This document shows positions 18,114 to 29,366 of a stretch of DNA of 64,000 nucleotides, in pieces. The translations under genes and the position numbers were made by a program. The DNA is from Vibrio sp. qd031 (lineage in GTDB: Bacteria; Pseudomonadota; Gammaproteobacteria; Enterobacterales; Vibrionaceae): assembly GCF_002100145.1 (NCBI RefSeq), contig NZ_JXQD01000023.1:62001-126000 (forward strand), given 5' to 3'. Every line of letters begins with the position of its first letter. Positions within the stretch are counted from its first letter, which is position 1. Below the pieces are notes generated by a model, which saw nothing but the letters and a program-made list of their open reading frames with translations, did no database searches and had not been told where the DNA came from.

Positions 18114-19739
18114 ATGAATCTAACCCTACAGAGAAAACTCTATCTCGTTTTAGCTGCAATGGCGGTTGCAGGACTCGCCATTATCATCACACTATTTTCT
18201 GAAATGAGCAGCGTAATCTATAACGAGCGTGAAGCACTGCTGAAAAGCGAAGTTGCGCAAGTGAAGCAATCCTATGACAATCTAGTTCGAGAGGCGGCAT
18301 CAGGAAAGATCACGGATGAGCAAGCAAAGACTCAATTTATTCAATTAATAAACCAATCTCGATGGGGTGAGAATCTAGATGGTTATTTCTGGATACAAGA
18401 CTCGACTCCCACTATGATCGATCATCCACTTAAGCCAGCATTAAATGACCGTTTTCTAGGCGACATAACCGATCAAAATGGACTGACGTTGTTTATTGAA
18501 ATGGCCAAGATTAAAAATGGAGCATTAGAGTATTACTGGGCCAAGCCTGACGATCCGGAAGGTTCATACCCAAAACTCTCTTATCTTGTCTATTTAGACA
18601 AATGGGACTGGATAGTGGGTACCGGTCTGTATACTGATGACATCAATGCACAAGTACTCAACACCGAGATTAAAATTGGCAGCATTGTACTGCTCATTTT
18701 ATCCGTCGCGATGATTACCTTAAGTAAAGTATTTGGAGACACGATTAAACAGCTTGGAGGCGAACCAACCGACATCACGCAACTGGCTGGGAATATTGCA
18801 GAAGGTCATTATCAAACTGACACCCCTGACACAGTAAACCCAGATACGATTGCAGGCAGTATCTATAGGATCAACAACAAATTAACGTCAACGCTTAGCG
18901 ATATACAACGTTCTTCAGTGGCTCTCACCGAAAACATCACCGAGCAGCAAGATGTTTACGCCAAAATGAATTCCAACAGTTCGAACATCACCCGCCAACT
19001 CGACACCGTTGCGACAGCCACCAACGAAATGAGTGCCTCCATTGCTGAGATTACTGCAAATGCCACACAATCGAGCGACCTAATGAGCGAGATGAACGCA
19101 AGTGCAGAAACGGGTAAATCATCGGTCACTGACACGAGTCGAATCATAGATCAAATCGCCAATAAAGCTGAATCGATGAATATTGATATGAGTGATCTAG
19201 CCAGTGAAGCGCATAATGTATCGGGCATCGTTGAGACCATTCAATCTATTGCTGAGCAAACCAATCTGTTGGCTCTTAATGCGGCAATTGAAGCGGCACG
19301 AGCGGGCGAACAAGGGCGCGGATTTGCAGTGGTCGCCGATGAAGTTCGAACGCTTGCGACCCGCTCTCAAGACTCGACCGACGAAATTCAAAGCATGCTC
19401 AACTCCTTGCTCAATAAAGTCGATGGCACCAAAGAGTCGATAGCAAGTACACTCGATATGGCGAAAACAGCAACGGGGATATCACAAAGCGCGGTCGAGA
19501 AAATTCAAAACATCACGGAGGTAGTGTCTACGGTTTCTGATCTCAACTTTCAGGTAGCGACGGCTGTCGAGCAACAGTCTTCCGTGAGTAATGAAATCAG
19601 TCAGTCCATTGTGTCGATTAAGGACTCCGCGGATGAAAACAGCCAGCAAGTCGCGATTATGAAGGCTCAAACAATCGAATTGGAACAGTCGAATGCGACG
19701 CTCAACCTCGCTATCCAAAAGCTTTCGAAATCAAACTAG
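18114..19739 (+). CDS. methyl-accepting chemotaxis protein with a single-Cache sensor
   Basis: 541 residues from the ATG at 18114, which has an AAGGAAG ribosome binding site. A first membrane helix ([20 protein letters not shown]) is near residue 10. A periplasmic Cache_2-type domain with the [13 protein letters not shown] and [14 protein letters not shown] motifs follows. The second membrane helix [17 protein letters not shown] is near 190. The cytoplasmic signalling tip [20 protein letters not shown] is near residue 395. There is no C-terminal CheR-tethering pentapeptide. It signals to CheA/CheW; the ligand (small organic acids are common for this sensor) is not predictable here. Confidence 0.92.
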   Translation: MNLTLQRKLYLVLAAMAVAGLAIIITLFSEMSSVIYNEREALLKSEVAQVKQSYDNLVREAASGKITDEQAKTQFIQLINQSRWGENLDGYFWIQDSTPTMIDHPLKPALNDRFLGDITDQNGLTLFIEMAKIKNGALEYYWAKPDDPEGSYPKLSYLVYLDKWDWIVGTGLYTDDINAQVLNTEIKIGSIVLLILSVAMITLSKVFGDTIKQLGGEPTDITQLAGNIAEGHYQTDTPDTVNPDTIAGSIYRINNKLTSTLSDIQRSSVALTENITEQQDVYAKMNSNSSNITRQLDTVATATNEMSASIAEITANATQSSDLMSEMNASAETGKSSVTDTSRIIDQIANKAESMNIDMSDLASEAHNVSGIVETIQSIAEQTNLLALNAAIEAARAGEQGRGFAVVADEVRTLATRSQDSTDEIQSMLNSLLNKVDGTKESIASTLDMAKTATGISQSAVEKIQNITEVVSTVSDLNFQVATAVEQQSSVSNEISQSIVSIKDSADENSQQVAIMKAQTIELEQSNATLNLAIQKLSKSN

Positions 19740-19855
19740 AGGGTATTGAAAAGCTGACTCTCAACGGCGCGCCGTTGAGGCGCGACTTTATGACCGTGAA
19801 AATAGTATCTTTGCACTGTGTTCCATCTTATTTTGAGCAGAACAATTAGCCAATA

Positions 19856-19886
19856 AAAAAGTCCTTCTTTATGAAGGACTTTTTTG
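19856..19886. terminator. bidirectional terminator between the MCP gene and motX
   Basis: AAAAAAGTCCTTC and GAAGGACTTTTTT pair around TTTAT; T tracts on both strands serve the convergent genes. Confidence 0.9.
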
Positions 19887-19887
19887 A

Positions 19888-20523
19888 TTACCAAAATGTT
19901 TCTCGCCGCTTGGCTCTGGCCACTATATTTTGTGGCATTCTTTGCTCAAGACCTTCGCGTAGCATCGCGATTCGACGGTGAATTTGTTTATCGGCTGTCA
20001 CAGAGTTGTATAGCCAACGGTACGCATCTTCATAGTCCAACGGGCTACCATAATCGTGCAGTAGCAGTTCGGCCAACTGGATCCGTGCGCGTAAGTTCCC
20101 CATTGAGGCGGCTTCACGTAAATAAGGAATAGCACGCTCTTTATCTTGTTGGACCAATGTCCCTCGAGAGTAGTAACGTCCTAACTGCTCTAGTGCAGTA
20201 GGCAAACCTTGATGTGCGGCATTTTCCATATAATAAATACCGAGCTCAACGTCCTGCGAAACACATACTCCCCAAGCAAGCATGTCACCATACAAAAACT
20301 CGTACGATGGCAGACTGATCCGCGTAGCGCGCGCCACAATATCTTCAACCAACTGGCAACCGTCAGCTTTCACTTGTTCTAAATGTTTACCCTGCTCTAT
20401 CCAATCTATCAATTCCGCTTCACTGTATATGGGGACAGGCTCCCCCACAGCTGCAATATTCGCATGACTTAGAGATGAGCTTATCGCCAATAATACACTC
20501 GCGGTGATCGCTTTTAATTTCAT
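19888..20523 (-). CDS. motX: sodium-type flagellar motor protein MotX
   Basis: 211 residues. A signal peptide (MKLKAITASVLLAISSSLSHA) is followed by a periplasmic protein with Sel1-like repeats, e.g. GIYYMENAAHQGLPTALEQL and AIPYLREAASMGNLRARIQL. This matches vibrio MotX, which with MotY forms the T ring around the polar flagellar basal body and is needed to assemble the PomA/PomB sodium-driven stator. Cysteines in KADGCQLVED and AWGVCVSQD fit the disulphide-bearing MotX. Location next to purA is the usual vibrio arrangement. It is monocistronic. Confidence 0.93.
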   Translation of the reverse strand: MKLKAITASVLLAISSSLSHANIAAVGEPVPIYSEAELIDWIEQGKHLEQVKADGCQLVEDIVARATRISLPSYEFLYGDMLAWGVCVSQDVELGIYYMENAAHQGLPTALEQLGRYYSRGTLVQQDKERAIPYLREAASMGNLRARIQLAELLLHDYGSPLDYEDAYRWLYNSVTADKQIHRRIAMLREGLEQRMPQNIVARAKRRETFW

Positions 20524-20675
20524 TACGCACCTTGTTTACTGACTGTTCTTATTTAGCGGCAATCTTTGTCCTAGCTTTAGTAATTTTTACACTTTGATGG
20601 GCGATAGAGGCAAATACTTGCCACCCAAGGATCCTAAAAGATCCTTTGATCCGCATTGTCACTTAACTTACAGAC

Positions 20676-20706
20676 ACAAAAAAACCGGCCTAAGCCGGTT
20701 TTTAAC
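20676..20706 (-). terminator. terminator of purA
   Basis: AAACCGGC and GCCGGTTT around CTAA, with A8 on the left giving a minus-strand T tract, 20 bases after purA. Confidence 0.88.
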
Positions 20707-20726
20707 ATCAAAAGACCATCGATGAA

Positions 20727-22076
<1,350 letters not shown>

Positions 22077-22176
22077 CTAGCACCGAAAAAGTGACTTTGC
22101 AGTCATTTTTTAGTCATTTAATACTAAAATGCTTGAGTAAATGTTTAAAACCGAGATCGGTTTGCTGAATAGTAAT

Positions 22177-22362
22177 TCAGCCAAACATAAGGATCATCAC
22201 GGCTCCCGCCACAAATAGGCATCCACCAATTCGTCTCAACTGGTTATCATCTTGGCTGGCAAGTTGGGCAACCATGTTTCTCCACCCCTTTGGATGGATG
22301 AAGGGACCCGCTCCTTCGACGATTAAAACTATTCCAAACGCGATCCAAATTGATTCTGACAT
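22177..22362 (-). CDS. yjeT: DUF2065 (YjeT-type) small inner-membrane protein
   Basis: 61 residues with two membrane helices: SIWIAFGIVLIVEGAGPFI (residues 4-22) and LRRIGGCLFVAGAVMILMFG (42-61). PKGWRNMVAQLAS between them is the DUF2065 hallmark. It follows hflC, the same position as E. coli yjeT. Function unknown; a terminator-like hairpin at 22428 lies between hflC and this gene. Confidence 0.88.
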   Translation of the reverse strand: MSESIWIAFGIVLIVEGAGPFIHPKGWRNMVAQLASQDDNQLRRIGGCLFVAGAVMILMFG

Positions 22363-22427
22363 GACTTCCCTCTTCTTGAGCCAAACGGCCCATTTGAGCT
22401 AAATAGCATTTAAATGGCCCTACAAAC

Positions 22428-22455
22428 AAATAAGGACTCCCTAGGGAGCCCTTAT
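22428..22455 (-). terminator. hairpin after hflC
   Basis: AATAAGG and CCTTATT enclose a palindromic CTCCCTAGGGAG; the minus strand continues TTTGTTTG. Probably terminates or attenuates the hfq-hflKC transcript before yjeT. Confidence 0.65.
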
Positions 22456-22471
22456 TGACGATCAACGAAGA

Positions 22472-23452
22472 CTATTTAGCGCCGTTAGCATCGTTCATGT
22501 ACTTAAAGAAGTCACTGTTTGGATCAAGGACAAGAATGTCACTTTTCTCTGCAAATGATTTCTCGTAGGCACTGAGTGAACGAAGGAAGCTGTAGAACTC
22601 AGGATCTTTGCTGTAAGCCGTCGAATAGATAGAAGCCGCTTCTGCGTCTGCATCACCTCGAGTTACACGAGCCGTTCTGTCCGCTTCCGCTAACACGGTT
22701 GCTACTTCTAGCTCCGCTTGTGCACGAATAACTTCCGCTTTCTCACGACCTTGTGAACGGTGCTTACGAGCAACCGATTCACGCTCTGCGCGCATACGTT
22801 GATAAATCGATTCACTGATTTCATCAGGAAGGTTGATTTTCTTCATTCGGAAGTCAACCACATACACACCCAAGTCTTTCATAGCACTTTCACGAGTATC
22901 GTTCAGTACTTCTTCCATGATCTTGTCACGTTCACCGTCAATCTCAGCAGCTTGTCTAGCCGCTTCTGTGACGGTTTCGTCAAGTTCAAGATCATCTGGC
23001 AATACGTCTCTGTTACGAGGACCAGAAACAATCTGCTTGATGTCGCGAGAACCGATCTCTGAACGAAGTACGTCTGTCACTTTACGCTCAAGTAGTGCTT
23101 GAGCCGTCAGCGCGTTACCGCCACCAGTCGCCAGGTAGTATTGACCGAAATCTTCGATACGCCATTTTACGTACGAATCGATGATAACGTCTTTTTTCTC
23201 TGAGGTGACGAAACGGTCTGACTGACCATCCATAGTTTGAATACGTGCATCTAAGCGCTTAACGTTATCAAACAACGGCATCTTAAAGTGAATCCCAGGC
23301 TCATAGATTTTTGAGGCTTCCGTGTTATCCACTTTAAGCACTCGGCCAAAACGGATCACGATACCGCGCTCGCCTTCTGGAATGACAAACAGAGACATCA
23401 ATGCAATGATCACTAGAATCACAATGCTTGGGACAAATAATTTACGAAGCAT
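22472..23452 (-). CDS. hflC: HflC, subunit of the FtsH modulator complex
   Basis: 326 residues of the SPFH (prohibitin/stomatin) family. An N-terminal membrane anchor (VPSIVILVIIALMSLFVIP) leads into the periplasmic band-7 domain (EGERGIVIRFGRVLKVDN). The long heptad region ARKHRSQGREKAEVIRAQAE forms the cage wall. With HflK it makes a large periplasmic cage around FtsH and modulates its proteolysis. Starts 2 bases after the hflK stop, which indicates coupling. Confidence 0.95.
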   Translation of the reverse strand: MLRKLFVPSIVILVIIALMSLFVIPEGERGIVIRFGRVLKVDNTEASKIYEPGIHFKMPLFDNVKRLDARIQTMDGQSDRFVTSEKKDVIIDSYVKWRIEDFGQYYLATGGGNALTAQALLERKVTDVLRSEIGSRDIKQIVSGPRNRDVLPDDLELDETVTEAARQAAEIDGERDKIMEEVLNDTRESAMKDLGVYVVDFRMKKINLPDEISESIYQRMRAERESVARKHRSQGREKAEVIRAQAELEVATVLAEADRTARVTRGDADAEAASIYSTAYSKDPEFYSFLRSLSAYEKSFAEKSDILVLDPNSDFFKYMNDANGAK

Positions 23453-23454
23453 AA

Positions 23455-24669
23455 TTAGAATCTCCCTTGACGAGTAGACGTGGAGCTTGAGCTAGACGTA
23501 CTAGTGCTGCTTGAGCTTGTCGAAGAAGAGTCAAGTTCGATTTGATCATAACTAGAGTCAGAACGGGTAGCGCGTTTTGATTGCGTGGCTGTCCCTTGCT
23601 CGGCAATCTTATCGATTGGCAAGTACAAAAGGTTACCGCTTGATTCCGAATCAATCAGCACTTTAGAAGTGTTGGTGTACACCTCTTCCATTGTGTCTAG
23701 GTACAGACGATTACGAGTCACTTCTGGAGCCGCTTGGTATTCAGGTAACAGTTTCTCGAACTGTGCAACCTGACCATAAGCTTCATTTGTTACACGTTCG
23801 CTGTAACCCAAAGCTTCTTTCTTGAGACGTTCAGCACGACCTGTTGCCTTAGGCAAGATTTCGTTCTTGTACGCTTCTGCCTCACGAATGTAACGCTCTT
23901 CATCTTCTCGCGCAGCGATAGCATCATCAAAAGAGTCTTTAACTTGCTCCGGTGGACGCGAGGACTGGAAGTTGACATCGACAACAATCAAGCCCATATC
24001 GTACACGTCGATAATTCGGTTCAGTTCTTCTTGAGTACTTTGACGAATCTGTTGACGGCCACTGGTCAGGATACTATCCATTAAGGAGTCACCAATAACG
24101 GCACGTAGAGCTGAATCAGTCGCTTGACGCAAGCTATCATCAGCGTTGGTTACGCGATATAGGTATTTGTATGGATCCGCCACACGGTACTGAACACCCA
24201 TTGCAACCGTCACTACGTTCTCGTCTTTTGTCAACATGGTTCCAGAGGCTTGCAATGCACGAATCGCTTGTACGTTAACCGATTGAACTTCATCAATAAA
24301 GGTAGGTGCCCAGTTAAGACCGGGATCTACTATCGAATGAAATTTACCCAGACGTAAGACGACACCGCGCTCCGCTTCGCCAACCGTATAGATACCTGAG
24401 GCACCCCATACGCCAACCGCGATTGCTGCGATAAGCCCCATTCCAATAAAGCCGCCATTGCCAGAAGATGCACCGCCACCACTGCCGCCTTTTTTGCCTA
24501 GTCCACCGAGCTTTTGGCTCAGCTTACTGAATACTTCATCCAAGTCTGGTGGTCCTTGATTCTTTCCACCGGAGTTGCGGTTGCCACGATCATTATTCCC
24601 CCAAGGGTCATTATCGCGGCCATCTTTACCGTTGTTACCGTTGTTATTTCCAGGCTCATTCCACGCCAT
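23455..24669 (-). CDS. hflK: HflK, subunit of the FtsH modulator complex
   Basis: 404 residues. A cytoplasmic glycine/asparagine-rich head (NEPGNNNGNNGKDGRDNDPW) precedes a membrane helix (GFIGMGLIAAIAVGVWGASG, near residue 75). The SPFH domain follows (GEAERGVVLRLGKFHSIVDP). The C-terminus is a serine/threonine-rich low-complexity tail longer than in E. coli (DSSSTSSSSTSTSSSSST). It partners HflC. Confidence 0.95.
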   Translation of the reverse strand: MAWNEPGNNNGNNGKDGRDNDPWGNNDRGNRNSGGKNQGPPDLDEVFSKLSQKLGGLGKKGGSGGGASSGNGGFIGMGLIAAIAVGVWGASGIYTVGEAERGVVLRLGKFHSIVDPGLNWAPTFIDEVQSVNVQAIRALQASGTMLTKDENVVTVAMGVQYRVADPYKYLYRVTNADDSLRQATDSALRAVIGDSLMDSILTSGRQQIRQSTQEELNRIIDVYDMGLIVVDVNFQSSRPPEQVKDSFDDAIAAREDEERYIREAEAYKNEILPKATGRAERLKKEALGYSERVTNEAYGQVAQFEKLLPEYQAAPEVTRNRLYLDTMEEVYTNTSKVLIDSESSGNLLYLPIDKIAEQGTATQSKRATRSDSSYDQIELDSSSTSSSSTSTSSSSSTSTRQGRF

Positions 24670-24711
24670 CAGAAAACTCCATTATTGAGTTTGACGATAT
24701 AATGTAACAGT

Positions 24712-26004
24712 CTAATCGATCACTATAAAGTCACCGAAGGCTGCTCCTTCTCTTTTTGTCAGTCTAGCCCAATCGGCTTGCTGCATTCGTACATCGATGC
24801 GCAGGTTACCTTGCTCGTCATACGACTCTTGTTGCACGCACTTCATTTGAATAAACAAACTGCGATATTTACCTTGATGACTCGGTGGTATGCATAAGCT
24901 CTGGCTAACCATTTCGCTCGCGAGACGTTGAGTCAACGCGTCGAACAGTAGGTCTATTCCTTCGCCTTCCATCGCCGATACCCAAACTCGGGTCGGCACA
25001 CCTTCATCATTAAACTCGATACGCGGTTTTTGATCTTCCATGCTATCGATTTTATTCATCACCAATAAAGTCGGAACTTCATGGGCATCAATCTCTAGCA
25101 AAACCTCGTCGACGGCCGCGATATTCTCACGAAACCTGTCGTCACTGGCATCCACAACATGTAACAAAATGTCAGCTTCTTGCGTTTCTTGCAAGGTTGC
25201 TTTAAATGCGGCAACCAAATCATGCGGTAGGTGTCGGATAAATCCAACCGTGTCTGCCAAAATCGCCGGGCCCACATCGTCCAACTCTATCTTTCGAAGT
25301 GTTGGGTCCAAGGTCGCAAACAATTGGTCTGCGGCATAAACCCCAGCTTCGGTGATGCGGTTGAACAGTGTTGATTTCCCCGCATTGGTATATCCTACCA
25401 AAGAAACCGTAGGAATCTCAGCTCGGTTACGAGCTCGTCTTCCCTGCTCACGTTGCTTAGCTACTCTTTCTAACCTACGCAAAATGGCTTTAATTCGATC
25501 ACGCAACAAACGTCTATCGGTTTCAAGCTGAGTTTCGCCTGGCCCTCTCAGACCAATCCCACCTTTTTGTCTTTCAAGGTGGGTCCAACCACGTATCAGT
25601 CTTGTAGATATATGGCGTAATTGAGCTAATTCAACCTGTAATTTACCTTCGTGAGTTCGAGCGCGCTGTGCAAAGATGTCTAAAATCAAACCGGTACGGT
25701 CCAATACTCGACATTGCATCAGTTGTTCTAGGTTGCGTTCTTGTGCCGGTGATAACGCGTGATTGAAGATAACAATATCCGCTTCGTGTAAGCGCACCGC
25801 CTCTGCGATCTCCTGCGCTTTGCCTTCTCCGACATAATATTTAACTTGCGGTGCTTGGCGACTGCCAGTCACTACTTGCAATGAATTTACCCCAGCAGAA
25901 GAGACGAGCATTTGGAACTCATTTAAGTCTTCCCACTCGCCTTCTTGGGTAAAATTGATGTGAACAAGAATCGCTTGTTCACCGGATTCATAACGGTCAA
26001 ACAA
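24712..26004 (-). CDS. hflX: ribosome-associated GTPase HflX
   Basis: 430 residues. Begins with TTG (MFDRYESGEQ), the conserved start of the family, preceded by AAGGAA with 7-base spacing; the next ATG is four codons in and less well placed. The N-terminal HflX domain includes YFVGEGKA-like YYVGEGKAQEIAEAV and the glycine-rich GWTHLERQKGGIGLRGPGE linker. The G domain shows G1 GYTNAGKSTLFN, G3 DTVGF and G4 MNKID. HflX splits stalled or heat-damaged 70S ribosomes. It sits between hfq and hflK. Confidence 0.95.
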   Translation of the reverse strand: MFDRYESGEQAILVHINFTQEGEWEDLNEFQMLVSSAGVNSLQVVTGSRQAPQVKYYVGEGKAQEIAEAVRLHEADIVIFNHALSPAQERNLEQLMQCRVLDRTGLILDIFAQRARTHEGKLQVELAQLRHISTRLIRGWTHLERQKGGIGLRGPGETQLETDRRLLRDRIKAILRRLERVAKQREQGRRARNRAEIPTVSLVGYTNAGKSTLFNRITEAGVYAADQLFATLDPTLRKIELDDVGPAILADTVGFIRHLPHDLVAAFKATLQETQEADILLHVVDASDDRFRENIAAVDEVLLEIDAHEVPTLLVMNKIDSMEDQKPRIEFNDEGVPTRVWVSAMEGEGIDLLFDALTQRLASEMVSQSLCIPPSHQGKYRSLFIQMKCVQQESYDEQGNLRIDVRMQQADWARLTKREGAAFGDFIVID

Positions 26005-26050
26005 GCGATGTGTTCCTTATTAATACAACTAGATTGTTCAAAGAGGTGCT

Positions 26051-26311
26051 TTATTCCTCGGTCTTCTCTGGGCGATCGCCACCGCGCTCGTTACTGCTGT
26101 GATGCGTGACCGCACGAGCAGGAACGACAGTAGAAATTGCGTGCTTGTAGACCATTTGATTAACTGTGTTTTTAAGAAGAATCACGAATTGATCGAAAGA
26201 CTCGATCTGACCCTGAAGTTTAATACCGTTGACCAAATAGATAGACACCGGCACACGCTCACGTCGTAGCGCGTTCAAGAATGGGTCTTGTAAAGATTGC
26301 CCCTTAGCCAT
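26051..26311 (-). CDS. hfq: RNA chaperone Hfq
   Basis: 86 residues. Sm1 motif ([20 protein letters not shown]) and Sm2 motif ([12 protein letters not shown]) are intact, as are the proximal-face residues in [11 protein letters not shown] and the start [10 protein letters not shown]. The C-terminal tail is short, as in vibrios. Hfq pairs small RNAs with mRNAs, including the quorum-sensing Qrr RNAs of vibrios. The 149-base gap to miaA probably holds its own promoter. Confidence 0.98.
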   Translation of the reverse strand: MAKGQSLQDPFLNALRRERVPVSIYLVNGIKLQGQIESFDQFVILLKNTVNQMVYKHAISTVVPARAVTHHSSNERGGDRPEKTEE

Positions 26312-26460
26312 TGTTATTTTCCTTATTTGTTTGTAATAGTTTTAATTTAGCTAGTGGTTGTAAGCATTTAGCGCAAATTTTGCACCCGAGCTAAACAGTA
26401 AACACCTCTTTAAGTACTACTTCCATGCAGAGGTTATTCAAATAATCACTCAAAAAGTGA

Positions 26461-27393
26461 TCAAGTGTTAGATATTACGGCATTTGACAACGTTTCTAAA
26501 GCAAGATCTGTGTGATCACTATCAAGCCATGTTAGATCCTTCCACGATCGCAACCATGTGATCTGTCGTTTGGCTAATTGTCTCGTGGCACATACGCCTT
26601 TAAAAACGGCCTCATCCAATGAAATGTCACCGTCGAGGTGCTCCCACATTTGACGATAGCCTACACAGCGAATAGAGGGCAAGTCTTTGTGCAAGTCTTT
26701 ACGCACAAATAACTTTTCGACTTCTTGCTTAAATCCAGCCGCCATCATTTTCTCAAAACGTTGCTCTATTCTGTCATGCAGTACTGAACGCTCTTTAGGC
26801 GCAATCGCAAACTGTTTTACTTGGTAAGGGATTGGTTCTCCCTTTTGAGCCGTTAGCTCGGTCAAGCTTTTGCCGGTAATTCGATACACTTCAAGAGCTC
26901 GGGAAAGTCGTTGTGGATCGTTAGGATGAATTCGCTTTGCCGAAATCGGATCGATACTGGCAAGTTGTTCATGCATTGCATCCCAACCTAATTGTTGTGC
27001 CTGTGCTTCTATCTCTGCTCGAATATCTGGATTCGCGGCGGGTAGCGGGGATAGACCTTCGATCAGTGCTTTGTAATACAGCATCGTGCCCCCTACCAAC
27101 AAAGGGATTTTTCCTTGCTTCACGATTTCATCCATCTCACGCAAAGCATCACGACGAAAATCGGCGGCGGAATACGATTCGGCAGGATCTAAAATGTCGA
27201 TCAATCGATGAGGGGCTAATTCTAATTCCCAGGGTGCTGGTTTTGCAGTGCCAATATCCATACCACGGTAGATCAGGGCTGAATCAACACTAATAATCTC
27301 TACAGGAAATTTTTGACGTAATTTGATTGCAAGATCCGTTTTACCGGATGCGGTTGGGCCCATTAAAAAGAGCGCCAAGGGCTGTTGAGTCAT
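26461..27393 (-). CDS. miaA: tRNA dimethylallyltransferase
   Basis: Adds the isopentenyl group to A37 of tRNAs reading UNN codons. About 311 residues from MTQQPLALF. Walker-type loop [12 protein letters not shown] near residue 12, the [16 protein letters not shown] motif near 40, [12 protein letters not shown] near 100, and [12 protein letters not shown] near 277 are diagnostic. The start at 27393 is the first ATG; a TTG two codons earlier is possible. It starts 10 bases after the mutL stop. Confidence 0.95.
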   Translation of the reverse strand: MTQQPLALFLMGPTASGKTDLAIKLRQKFPVEIISVDSALIYRGMDIGTAKPAPWELELAPHRLIDILDPAESYSAADFRRDALREMDEIVKQGKIPLLVGGTMLYYKALIEGLSPLPAANPDIRAEIEAQAQQLGWDAMHEQLASIDPISAKRIHPNDPQRLSRALEVYRITGKSLTELTAQKGEPIPYQVKQFAIAPKERSVLHDRIEQRFEKMMAAGFKQEVEKLFVRKDLHKDLPSIRCVGYRQMWEHLDGDISLDEAVFKGVCATRQLAKRQITWLRSWKDLTWLDSDHTDLALETLSNAVISNT

Positions 27394-27403
27394 GATCAAT
27401 TAT

Positions 27404-29365
27404 CTACTTTGCATTAAACGCCGCAATGGTAGCGGAAAAGTCCACTAGCTGTAACAGGCGCGGGTCATTTAACGGCAACTTTTCTTGCCAAAGGTTTTCA
27501 GCGTCAGCAAGCAACTGCACCGCTTGAGATAAAGTATAGTTCGGCTTAACCAATACAGCTTGATGGGTTAACCAGCCTGTAAGTGATTTTAGGTCATTCT
27601 GCCCCTTTTGATCATCCAGCCACCCTCCTAACGCGGACATAACATCCGTCAAATTCTTTTCTCTGAGTGGTCCTGGCACAGCCATGATCATGATAGACGA
27701 CGCAGAAAACTTAAACTGAAATCCAAGGTGTGACAGCTCGTTTTCATGAGCTTGAATGCGAGCCACGGTAGACTGCTCTAAACTTATCTTAAGTGGGATT
27801 AGTAAAGGTTGAGGTTTCGGTGATTGAGCTGTTACGCCGCCACCAAGTTGTGAATAGCTTCTTAGCCATTCCAAATAGTGAAGGTTCACCAACCCAGCTT
27901 TATCGGCCAGCATCACCAATAGATACACCTCTTCGACAATGGCAATCGACTTATCGATTCGCAATGCAGATAGTGGCAACGATGGGCTAGGTGCTGCATC
28001 CACTACACCCTCCACACGATTAGACACTACGCTATCGGTAGTTGTTTGCGACGGCAAGGGTGTCATAAGGGCGCTGTATGCTTCTTGATAAGCCTTGGAC
28101 ACCACAGGCTGAGCGCCTGTATTTGGTTTTGAGGAGGCGATTTTTTTTGTCAGTTGCCCTTTACTTGGTTCTGTAGTTTTTTGCCACTGTGTTCCTGTTG
28201 CACTATCACTTATCGCGCGATCTGAACCCGCAAGCACCTGATTGGGGTACGATGGATAAGAAGGTTGAGGTTCCTTTGCTGTAACAGGTTCTGGTTTTTC
28301 TTGAACGTTAGTTTCTGTATCCGCGTGATGGAACGCTGAAGCCGTTTTTGGCGTGACATCTACGTGTTCGGCTTGTTGCAGTGCATCTGACAAGCCTTGA
28401 TAAATAAAGTCGTGCACCAATCGCGCTTGATGAAAACGCACCTCATGTTTTGCGGGATGAACATTCACATCAACTTGTGAGGGATCTAGCTCAATATACA
28501 GAACAAACGTGGCGTATTGTTCAGGAGACAATGCTCGCTCATAACTCTGGCGTATCGCATGATTGATGAGTTTATCCTTCATCATTCGACCATTCACGTA
28601 GCAATACTGTAAGTCGTTGGTGAGTCTTGCACCCTCCGGTGCCGTGATCCATCCATGCAGCCTTAAGCCTTGATGTTCAACCTCAACGTTGACCATATGA
28701 CGGACAAAGGCATTGCCGCATACGGCTTGAATACGCTTTTCTGTTTGCTGTGCATTCTTGGCGGCCCGATACTGGCGGACCACTTTACCGTTATGTCGAA
28801 GCATCATCGTCACATCCAATCGGCTTAATGCAATTCGCTTAAGCAGTTCGTCAATGTGCGAAAACTCTGTTTTATCGGTTCTTAGAAACTTTTTCCGTGC
28901 CGGTGTATTGAAGAAGAGGTCAGCGACTTCAACTGTCGTTCCTTTGGGGTGCGCGGCTGGATCCAACTTCACCGCCATTTCTCGGCCTTCAGCATACGCA
29001 GACCACGCTTCACTTTGCGTCGCCGTCCGTGAGGTTAGCGTTAAACGTGAGACCGAACTGATACTGGCTAGGGCCTCGCCACGAAAACCTAAACTACTGA
29101 TGGCTTCAAGATCGTCCAATGAGTCAATTTTGGACGTTGCATGGCGACTTAATGCGAGTGATAACTCCTGTTTGTTGATGCCACTGCCATTATCACGAAT
29201 TCGAATGAGCTTACTGCCACCCTTAGACAAATCGATTTCAATCTTGGTTGCTCCAGCATCCAAACTGTTTTCGACCAACTCTTTCACTACCGAAGCTGGT
29301 CTTTCTACCACTTCACCTGCAGCAATCTGGTTGGCCAGGCGAGCTGGCAAGATTTTGATTGTCAT
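27404..29365 (-). CDS. mutL: DNA mismatch repair protein MutL
   Basis: 653 residues. The N-terminal GHKL ATPase has [26 protein letters not shown] and [16 protein letters not shown] proline/serine/threonine-rich linker (residues about 340-460) joins the C-terminal dimerisation domain. The metal-binding endonuclease motif of many MutL proteins is absent, as expected for a species that uses MutH. It links MutS recognition to MutH/UvrD. It begins one base after amiB and sits in the conserved amiB-mutL-miaA order. Confidence 0.96.
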   Translation of the reverse strand: MTIKILPARLANQIAAGEVVERPASVVKELVENSLDAGATKIEIDLSKGGSKLIRIRDNGSGINKQELSLALSRHATSKIDSLDDLEAISSLGFRGEALASISSVSRLTLTSRTATQSEAWSAYAEGREMAVKLDPAAHPKGTTVEVADLFFNTPARKKFLRTDKTEFSHIDELLKRIALSRLDVTMMLRHNGKVVRQYRAAKNAQQTEKRIQAVCGNAFVRHMVNVEVEHQGLRLHGWITAPEGARLTNDLQYCYVNGRMMKDKLINHAIRQSYERALSPEQYATFVLYIELDPSQVDVNVHPAKHEVRFHQARLVHDFIYQGLSDALQQAEHVDVTPKTASAFHHADTETNVQEKPEPVTAKEPQPSYPSYPNQVLAGSDRAISDSATGTQWQKTTEPSKGQLTKKIASSKPNTGAQPVVSKAYQEAYSALMTPLPSQTTTDSVVSNRVEGVVDAAPSPSLPLSALRIDKSIAIVEEVYLLVMLADKAGLVNLHYLEWLRSYSQLGGGVTAQSPKPQPLLIPLKISLEQSTVARIQAHENELSHLGFQFKFSASSIMIMAVPGPLREKNLTDVMSALGGWLDDQKGQNDLKSLTGWLTHQAVLVKPNYTLSQAVQLLADAENLWQEKLPLNDPRLLQLVDFSATIAAFNAK

Positions 29366-29366
29366 A